64,000 nucleotides of DNA, taken from contig OY970235.1 in NCBI GenBank assembly GCA_963714145.1, positions 6,014,001 through 6,078,000 of the forward strand. Direction: 5' to 3'. A program made the translations under genes and the position numbers. The DNA comes from JBBWZH01 sp035544115 (GTDB lineage Bacteria > Actinomycetota > Actinomycetes > Mycobacteriales > CADCTP01). Under the pieces are notes generated by a model. The model saw only the letters and a program-made list of their open reading frames with translations, did not search any database and was not told where the DNA came from. Below, in pieces: positions 58,967 to 64,000 of this stretch (the first letter of the stretch is position 1; the number at the start of each line of letters is the position of its first letter).

Positions 58967-58981
58967 TTTCATTCACCGGAA
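58967..58981. promoter_or_regulatory. IclR-type operator candidate 2
   Basis: TTTCATTCACCGGAA, the partner of the site at 58919. TTTC/GGAA arms with the same spacing resemble the palindromes bound by IclR-family proteins. Confidence 0.5.
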
Positions 58982-59092
58982 CGACTCCGTTGTAACGTCC
59001 GGGTTGCCCGACCACGCTGACGCCCTGCTGACCATCAGGACCGCGCGCCGCGGGTCCTTGATACAGCCAGCCGTCGTCCGCGCCGGGAGGCG

Positions 59093-60142
59093 ATGTCCGC
59101 GATGTCCAACCCGTCGGTCGAGCAGCGGGCTCCGTCCGAATCGACGACCCCACCGGCCGCCCCGGCCGCGCCCGGCCGGGGTCGCCGGCGCCGCCCCTGG
59201 CTGCTGGACGAGGCCGGGGTGCTGGTCGTACTGGTGCTGCTGGTGGTCGGTGTCGGCCTGTTCCGCCGCGACTTCCTGCAGTCGGACAACCTGCTGGAGA
59301 TCGCCCGGCAGTCGTCCTATGTCGGGATCATGGCCTGCGGCATGGTGTTCCCGCTGGCCATGCGCGAGGTGGACCTGTCCGTCGGCGGCACCTACGCGCT
59401 GTGCATCGTGGCCGGCGCGGTGCTGATCCGGGACGGGCTGTCACCCTGGCTGGCCGCACCGGTCGCGATCGGTCTCGGCGGGGTGCTGGGGCTGGGCAAC
59501 GGGCTGTTCACCACGTTCGTCCGGGTGCCGTCGTTCATCGCCACGCTCGGCACGCTGTCAGTCTACCGCGGGCTGGCGCTGGCCCTGTCGGACGGCCAGC
59601 AGGTCGGCGGGCTGCCCCAGGACCACGCGTTCTTCCGGGTGATCGGTGGCGACGTGCTGGGGCTGTCCGGGGCGGTCTGGCTGCTGCTGCTCACCGTGGC
59701 GCTGCTGACCGTGGTGTTCACCCGGACCCGGTTCGGCGCGCAGATCCGCGCCGTCGGCTCCAACCCGGAGGCGGCCGCGTTCAGCGGCATCCCGATCGCC
59801 CGGGTCCGGATCAAGGCGCTGATCGTCTCCGGGCTGTTCGCCGGCCTGGCCGGGGTGCTCTCGCTGGCGTTCTTCGCGGCCGGCGACCCCACCGTCGGCC
59901 AGGGCTACGAACTGCTCGCGATCGCCGCCTGCATCATCGGCGGCACCCCGCTGCGCGGCGGCACCGGCTCGGTGCCCGGCGCCGTGCTCGGCTCGCTGAT
60001 CCTCTCCGTGGTGGCGGCCGCGCTGGTGTTCTTCGACGTCCCGATCAACTGGACCACGTTCGCGACCGGCGCGGTGATCCTGCTCGCGGTCGCCCTGGAC
60101 AGCGCGTTCCGCCGAGCCCGGGCCGCGCGCCGCCGCACCTGA
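59093..60142 (+). CDS. Sugar ABC transporter permease, RbsC-like
   Basis: Inner-membrane channel of a ribose/xylose-type importer (BPD_transp_2 family). 349 residues; two nearby ATGs (59093, 59102) follow GGGAGG and either could be used. After a Pro/Arg-rich N-terminus there are about nine or ten membrane helices. The family motifs are GIMACGMVFPLAMREVDLSVGGTYAL, FVRVPSFIATLGTLSVYRGLAL, FGAQIRAVGSNPEAAAFSGI and LLAIAACIIGGTPLRGGTGSVPGAVLGSLIL. First gene of a permease-binding protein-ATPase operon, an order different from the common ATPase-permease-binding protein. Confidence 0.92.
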   Translation: MSAMSNPSVEQRAPSESTTPPAAPAAPGRGRRRRPWLLDEAGVLVVLVLLVVGVGLFRRDFLQSDNLLEIARQSSYVGIMACGMVFPLAMREVDLSVGGTYALCIVAGAVLIRDGLSPWLAAPVAIGLGGVLGLGNGLFTTFVRVPSFIATLGTLSVYRGLALALSDGQQVGGLPQDHAFFRVIGGDVLGLSGAVWLLLLTVALLTVVFTRTRFGAQIRAVGSNPEAAAFSGIPIARVRIKALIVSGLFAGLAGVLSLAFFAAGDPTVGQGYELLAIAACIIGGTPLRGGTGSVPGAVLGSLILSVVAAALVFFDVPINWTTFATGAVILLAVALDSAFRRARAARRRT

Positions 60143-60188
60143 CCCGCCACTCCCGCCCTGCCGGACCCCGCACAGAAGGAAGCCCGCC

Positions 60189-61259
60189 ATGTTGCGTCCC
60201 CGTCGTACCGCCGCGCTGGCCGTTGGCCTCGCGGCCCTGCTGGCCGCGAGCGCCTGCGGTTCCGGCTCCGGCAGCGGCTCCGGCTCGTCCGGCGGCACCA
60301 GGAAGATGGTCTTCGCGGTCGCCAACGTGAGCCTGAACTTCGCGCTGGAGATGGCCAACGGCGGAAAGTACGCGGTGGACGACGCCGGCGGCATCGACCT
60401 GAAGGTGGTCGGCCCGGCCACCACCGACGGGCCGCAGGAGGTGCAGCTGTTCCAGAACGCGCTGGTCACCTCGAAGGACGGCGCGGTGGTGGAGAACCTG
60501 GCGCCCGACCTGTTCACCCGCCCGTACGCGCAGGCGGTGGCCAAGGGCATCCCGGTCGTCGCGCTGGACACCGTCCCGCTGCCCGGCAGCAACGTCGAAC
60601 TGTACGTCGGCAACGACAACTACGCGCTCGGCGTGCAGCTGGCCGAGGAGACCATCAAGCGGCTGCCCGCGGACGCCGGCGGCACCGTGATCATCGGGGT
60701 GCCGAACCCGGGCGTCCCGGTGCTCGACTCCCGTGCCAAGGGCATCAAGGACACCTTCGCCGCGAAGCTGCCGAAGATCACCGTCAAGGGCCCGTTCCAG
60801 ACCTTCAGCGACCCGGGCAAGAGCTACAACGCCTGGTCGTCCCAGGTGCGGGCGAACCCGAAGGCGGTGGCCTTCCTCGGCGTCGGCGACGCCGATAGCT
60901 ACTCGCTGGCCCGGCTGAAGAAGGAGGTGCGCGGCTCGTTCCTGACCGCCGGCTTCGACCTGGACGCCAAGACCCTGGAGGCGGTCAAGGACGGCACCAA
61001 CTTCGTCACCATCTCGCCGGAGCACTACCTGAAGGGCTACCTCGCGATGCGGCTGCTGGCCGACGCGGTCAAGGCCGGCAAGCCCCTGCCCAAGGGCTGG
61101 TTCAACGAGCCCGGCCTGGTCGTCGACAGCAAGAACATCGACGAGATCACCAAGCGCCAGCAGTCGGACGCCGAGCGCCGCGCCTACTACAAGCCGATCA
61201 TCGCCGAGATCCTCGCCGACACCAGCAAGTACTTCGAACCGCTCACCGATGCCCGCTGA
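60189..61259 (+). CDS. Sugar-binding lipoprotein of the ABC transporter, RbsB-like
   Basis: Periplasmic-binding-protein type 1 family, tethered to the membrane. 356 residues with a lipoprotein signal (RTAALAVGLAALLAASACGSG, lipobox LAASAC) and a Gly/Ser linker. The ligand domain follows: VFAVANVSLNFALEMANGG, NALVTSKDGAVVENLAPD, GIPVVALDTVP, VYVGNDNYALG-like LYVGNDNYALG, VAFLGVGDADSYSLA. Ligand probably a sugar or sugar-like compound, judged only from family. It sits between the permease and ATPase genes; its last codons are duplicated downstream and supply the ATPase start. Confidence 0.9.
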   Translation: MLRPRRTAALAVGLAALLAASACGSGSGSGSGSSGGTRKMVFAVANVSLNFALEMANGGKYAVDDAGGIDLKVVGPATTDGPQEVQLFQNALVTSKDGAVVENLAPDLFTRPYAQAVAKGIPVVALDTVPLPGSNVELYVGNDNYALGVQLAEETIKRLPADAGGTVIIGVPNPGVPVLDSRAKGIKDTFAAKLPKITVKGPFQTFSDPGKSYNAWSSQVRANPKAVAFLGVGDADSYSLARLKKEVRGSFLTAGFDLDAKTLEAVKDGTNFVTISPEHYLKGYLAMRLLADAVKAGKPLPKGWFNEPGLVVDSKNIDEITKRQQSDAERRAYYKPIIAEILADTSKYFEPLTDAR

Positions 61260-61311
61260 ACCCGGGCCCGCCGAACTCGAGGCCCGCTGAATCCGATGCC
61301 CGCTGAACCCG
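61246..61311 (+). repeat. Direct repeat joining binding-protein end and ATPase start
   Basis: CCGATGCCCGCTGAACCCG occurs at 61246-61264 (the binding-protein stop) and again at 61293-61311, 47 bases apart, with a partial copy (GAGGCCCGCTGAA) between. The ATG within the second copy is the ATPase start, so a tandem duplication seems to have created the present junction. Confidence 0.75.
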
Positions 61312-62924
61312 AGGCCGCCGGGCTCGCCGCCGTCGACGTCCGCAAACAGTACGGCGGGGTGCGGGCGCTGGCCGGGGCGAGCCTCGCGCTCGCCCCGGGC
61401 GAGGTGCACGCGCTGGTCGGCGAGAACGGGGCCGGCAAGTCGACGCTGGTGAAGGTGCTGGCCGGTGTGGTCCAGCCGGACGGTGGGCGGCTGGAGCGGG
61501 CCGGCGCCCCGGTCCGGTTCACCGGCCCGCTGGACGCGCAGCGGCAGGGCGTCTCGATCGTCTCCCAGGAACTGAGCCTGTTCCCGGACCTGGACGTGCT
61601 CGGCAACCTGTTCCCGCACCACCAGCCACGCCGGTACGGCCTGCTGGACACCGCCGCGATGGCCCGGCGGGCCGGCCCGCTGCTGGCCGAACTCGGCCTG
61701 GACGACGTGCCGCTGCGGGCGCCGCTGGACGGGCTCACCCTCGCCCAGCAGCAGCTCGTGGAGATCTGCCGGGCGCTGCTGCACGACCCGGCCGTGGTCA
61801 TCCTGGACGAGCCCACCTCGGCGCTGCCGCCGGCCGCGGTCCGCCGGCTGACCGCGGTGATCCGGCAGATCACCGGCCGCGGCGTCGCCGTCCTCTACGT
61901 CACGCACTTCCTGGCCGAGGCGGTCGGCCTGGCCGACCGGATCACCGTGCTGCGCGACGGCCGCAACGTGATGACCGGCACGCCGGCCGCCGACGTCACC
62001 ATCCCCACCCTGGTCACCGCCATGCTCGGCGACTCCCCGCTCGCCAGCCACGTGCTGAGCCCGGCCGATACCGCCGCGGGACGGGGCCCGGGCCGGGCCG
62101 GGGATCCGGACAGCCGTCGCCCGGCCACCGGTTCCGGCGAGGTGGCGGCCGCCGCGGGGAGGGGTCCGGGCCGGGCGTCGGCCGGCCCGGACCCGGCGGC
62201 CGGCGACCTGCGGCTGACCGGGGTGACCGTCCCCGGCGAGCTGGACGCGGTCTCCCTGGTGGCCCGCCCCGGCGAGGTGCTCGGCCTGGCCGGCCTGGCC
62301 GGCGCCGGCCACACCGCGATCCTGGACCTGCTCTGGGGCCGGCTGCGCCCTACCGCCGGCACCATCCGGCTACCGGACGGGACCGGTCGGCCGGCCAGCA
62401 TGGCCGCGGCCGTCCGGCACGGCGTCGCCTACCTGCCCAGCGACCGCAAGCGGCTCGGCCTGATGCTGGACGCCAGCGTCGGCCAGAACATCACCACGGT
62501 CTCCTGGCTGGCCGACCGCCGCGGCGGCACCCTGCTCCGGCCGGCCCGGATGCGGGCCGCCGCCGCCCGCCGGATCGCCGAACTGCGCATCAGAGGCTCC
62601 GCCGACGACCCGGTCAGTGCCCTGTCCGGCGGCAACCAGCAGAAGGTCGTCTTCGCCAAGTGGCTGCACGCCGACCCGTCCCTGGTGCTGCTGGACGACC
62701 CCACCCGCGGCGTGGACGTGGCCGCCAAGGCCGAGATGCACGCGATCATCCGCCGGCTGGCCGCCGAGGGCCGCACCGTCTTGATCTGCTCCACCGACCT
62801 GGCCGAACTGGCCACCGTCTGCGACCGCGTGATCATCCTGCACCGCGGCCGGATCACCGCCGAACACCACGCCCCCGCCCTCTCCGAACCCACCCTCCTA
62901 CACGCCATCAACACGACACCGTGA
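61296..62924 (+). CDS. Sugar ABC transporter ATPase with two nucleotide-binding domains, RbsA/XylG-like
   Basis: Energy component of the importer, 542 residues with two ATP-binding domains. First: Walker A VGENGAGKSTLVKVLAG, signature LTLAQQQLVEICRAL (a weak form of LSGGQ) and Walker B VVILDEPTSAL. Second (about 300-540): a degenerate Walker A (LAGLAGAGHTAILDLLWG), LSGGNQQKVVFAKWL and VLLDDPTRGVDVAAK, as usual for RbsA-type proteins. A Gly/Arg/Pro-rich insert of about 40 residues separates the domains. The N-terminus lies in a duplicated segment. Last gene of the operon. Confidence 0.93.
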   Translation: MPAEPEAAGLAAVDVRKQYGGVRALAGASLALAPGEVHALVGENGAGKSTLVKVLAGVVQPDGGRLERAGAPVRFTGPLDAQRQGVSIVSQELSLFPDLDVLGNLFPHHQPRRYGLLDTAAMARRAGPLLAELGLDDVPLRAPLDGLTLAQQQLVEICRALLHDPAVVILDEPTSALPPAAVRRLTAVIRQITGRGVAVLYVTHFLAEAVGLADRITVLRDGRNVMTGTPAADVTIPTLVTAMLGDSPLASHVLSPADTAAGRGPGRAGDPDSRRPATGSGEVAAAAGRGPGRASAGPDPAAGDLRLTGVTVPGELDAVSLVARPGEVLGLAGLAGAGHTAILDLLWGRLRPTAGTIRLPDGTGRPASMAAAVRHGVAYLPSDRKRLGLMLDASVGQNITTVSWLADRRGGTLLRPARMRAAAARRIAELRIRGSADDPVSALSGGNQQKVVFAKWLHADPSLVLLDDPTRGVDVAAKAEMHAIIRRLAAEGRTVLICSTDLAELATVCDRVIILHRGRITAEHHAPALSEPTLLHAINTTP

Positions 62925-62927
62925 CCG

Positions 62928-63374
62928 TCACCGCGCCAGCAGCTCGTCCCGCCACCCGGCGAACCGCCGCCGCAGTGCCAGGATGTCGCCAGCCGGCAGG
63001 CCGTAGTCGGCGAACTCCAGGTCGGTGAGCCGACCTACCCGCTTGCCGCAGCCAAGCGGCTCAGCCAACTCAGGGAACCGACTCTCCCAAGCCGTCCGCA
63101 GCACGGGCGGCAGCCACAGGTACGACCAGAGCCGCTTCAACGCCGCCTCGTTCAGATACGTGTGCAGATCGGCCGGCCTCGCCGCCTCGTTCAGGACGGC
63201 GCGGTAGAGATCGATGATCCGTCCCGGGGAATCAAGGTCGTACTGACTGTTGCCGGACCAGGAGAGATAGCGCGGCAGCCGGACTACCCCGCTGGTCGGG
63301 CCGGTCAGGAGACCCAGCCGGTCGGCGACCACGTACGGCTTCGCATAACGACGCGGCCCAGGCGTGGCGGTCAT
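62928..63374 (-). CDS. Unrecognised 148-residue protein
   Basis: No family is recognised. I start at the ATG giving MTATPGPRRYAKPYVVADRLGLLTGPTSG, with GGGGAAGTGAG ahead. The frame is open further upstream, but that sequence looks non-coding. The product is mixed helix and loop, Leu/Arg/Trp-rich (YLSWSGNSQYDLDSPGRIIDLYRAVLNEA; LKRLWSYLWLPPVLRTAWESRFPEL). It is convergent with the transporter operon and on the same strand as, and downstream of, the PIN toxin pair. Similar small genes often accompany toxin-antitoxin loci in actinomycetes; a role is not implied. Confidence 0.6.
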   Translation of the reverse strand: MTATPGPRRYAKPYVVADRLGLLTGPTSGVVRLPRYLSWSGNSQYDLDSPGRIIDLYRAVLNEAARPADLHTYLNEAALKRLWSYLWLPPVLRTAWESRFPELAEPLGCGKRVGRLTDLEFADYGLPAGDILALRRRFAGWRDELLAR

Positions 63375-63465
63375 CTCACTTCCCCTCATCCACTCGCAGG
63401 CTGCCACCCACCAGCTCCCCGGCGGCTTCAGCTGCCCAGGCGCACCGAACGACGCCCCGAGTCCA

Positions 63466-63858
63466 TCAGGCGGGTGCAACCGCTGGCAGGCCACGCATCG
63501 AGGCGGCATCGTGCAATCGCTTGTCGTACGCGACGAACCAGTCAAGTCCGACGCGCAACTCTTCGGCGGTGGCCAGATGGATCGCGTCCAGGCTCAGCAG
63601 CGTCTCGCCCGGCAACCGAGCAGCTGCGTCCAGGATCGCGTCGGTGACCGGCTTCTGATGCAGCACCGCCAGCACTGCGGGGAGAAGGGGCAGTGCCGCC
63701 GGCTCGCCGCGTTGCAGAGCTCTGGCCACCTCGGTCCGTACCAACGCTGACGCGACGAGCGGTACCGACTGGCGCGTAGCCAGCCAGGCTCGCAACGCGT
63801 CACTCTCGGTCTCCTGTCTCGCCAGCTTCACTATTGCGGAGCTGTCCAGGAAGATCAC
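63466..63858 (-). CDS. vapC: PIN-domain ribonuclease toxin, VapC type (right end)
   Basis: Second PIN toxin of the window, 130 residues from a GTG. The N-terminal MIFLDSSAIVKLARQE carries the first metal-binding Asp. SALVRTEVARAL holds the next acidic residue, then LLSLDAIHLATAEELRVGLDWFVAYDKRLHDAA has the remaining two Asp positions. All four PIN acidic residues are present. It differs clearly from the pair at 1.2-1.8 kb. The start overlaps the antitoxin stop (GTGA), typical of coupled type II systems. Confidence 0.9.
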   Translation of the reverse strand: MIFLDSSAIVKLARQETESDALRAWLATRQSVPLVASALVRTEVARALQRGEPAALPLLPAVLAVLHQKPVTDAILDAAARLPGETLLSLDAIHLATAEELRVGLDWFVAYDKRLHDAASMRGLPAVAPA

Positions 63859-64000
63859 AGCCGTTCCTCGCGCAGTTCCGACACGATGTCAGAGACGTCC
63901 GGACCGCCACTGGCCGGCACCGGCTTGATCGCCAACAGCGCTTCGATACCACCAGGGTTGCTGGCCGGGGTTAGCTGGCCAGTGCGGATCAGCTCGTCCA
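63855..64000 (-). CDS. Partial antitoxin of the right-end PIN toxin
   Basis: The C-terminal 48 residues are visible before the window edge: DELIRTGQLTPASNPGG, then IEALLAIKPVPASGGPDVSDIVSELREERL and a TGA overlapping the toxin GTG. The Gly-x-Leu/Val-x-Pro-Ala segment with an acidic toxin-binding tail is typical of Phd/YefM-type (prevent-host-death) antitoxins that pair with PIN toxins. The DNA-binding N-terminus lies outside the window. Confidence 0.75.
   Translation of the reverse strand, partial: DELIRTGQLTPASNPGGIEALLAIKPVPASGGPDVSDIVSELREERL

Larger units (their letters stand above)
58774..59092. promoter_or_regulatory. Divergent promoter region, ThDP enzyme and ABC transporter
   Basis: A 319-base spacer without genes. 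It holds two operator-like inverted repeats (listed separately) in its A/T-richer right half, followed by CGTTGTAACGTCC (58988-59000), a possible promoter for the transporter. The left half is G+C-rich, with CCGGGGCGGG-type stretches and the enzyme's GGAAGGAG ribosome site. No flagellar-type promoter is present. Confidence 0.5.

Noticed and set aside
1..64000. tRNA, rRNA, riboswitches, insertion sequences or phage genes
   Set aside because: No cloverleaf-like or conserved rRNA sequence, no transposase or integrase, and no phage structural gene was recognised.

Overview
The window is very G+C-rich (roughly three quarters) actinomycete DNA. Most start codons are ATG or GTG behind GGAGG-like ribosome sites, and same-strand genes are packed with 1-4 base overlaps. 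Most of it (about 3.6-49.4 kb) is one large flagellar and chemotaxis cluster. FliA-family sigma, CsrA/FliW, a TcrA-like response regulator and a hybrid kinase lie together, which suggests a zoospore-forming member of the Micromonosporaceae such as Actinoplanes. That placement is inferred from gene content, not from a phylogenetic marker.

Layout. 0-1.9 kb: a GDP-fucose synthase with the start of a coupled gene running off the left edge, and a VapBC-type toxin-antitoxin pair. 2.1-3.5 kb: a small soluble histidine kinase and a NarL-type regulator. 3.6-10.2 kb (minus): flhA, an oversized degenerate flhF, a PilZ protein and a small membrane protein. 10.4-14.1 kb (minus): cheB-cheR-cheY-cheX-cheY-cheC/X-like. 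14.2-15.3 kb: an unrecognised gene. 15.6-21.6 kb (minus): cheA-cheW and two tandem chemoreceptors. 21.8-29.6 kb (plus): flbD-motA-motB-fliL-fliM-fliN-fliO-fliP-fliQ-fliR-flhB. 29.6-33.1 kb (minus): flgN-flgK-flgL-fliW-csrA. 33.4-37.8 kb (plus): sigma factor, flagellin, fliD, fliS and a fliT-like gene. 37.9-49.4 kb (plus): flgB-flgC-fliE-fliF-fliG-fliH-fliI-fliJ-hydrolase-fliK-flgD-flgE. 49.5-55.8 kb: a PHP protein, an OmpR-type regulator, a kinase with a degenerate ATPase domain, an RmlD-like reductase and a hybrid kinase. 55.9-62.9 kb: an IclR regulator, a ThDP enzyme and a ribose-type ABC transporter. The right end has an unrecognised gene and a second PIN-toxin pair.

How it works together. 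One promoter pattern, CTCA-N16-GCCGAT or a close variant with exactly 16 bases of spacer, lies upstream of seven operons (cheB, flhA, cheA, flbD-mot, flgN, fliC, flgB), as expected if the FliA-type sigma factor at 33.4 kb switches on the whole system. The flagellin leader has a hairpin whose loop is a CsrA motif, and csrA and fliW are neighbours, so a FliW-CsrA-flagellin feedback loop is likely. The TcrA-like regulator and the hybrid kinase next to the cluster are candidate master regulators.

Unusual structure. (1) A palindrome, GTCCA-N3-TGGAC, occurs repeatedly between 29.5 and 49.3 kb and forces rare A/T-ending codons inside genes. (2) Six perfect-period 116 bp repeats fill the fliH-fliI gap; relatives elsewhere also begin at a stop codon and one carries a ribosome site and start codon. 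(3) csrA contains a GGGGCC hexanucleotide tract. (4) FlhF keeps its N-terminus but has lost recognisable GTPase motifs around a very long low-complexity insert. (5) Seven flagellar and chemotaxis genes carry single-base frameshifts (about 15 in all, mostly insertions), with good protein similarity in the shifted frames. Sequencing error is the simplest explanation, but it must be checked before these genes are called either intact or dead.
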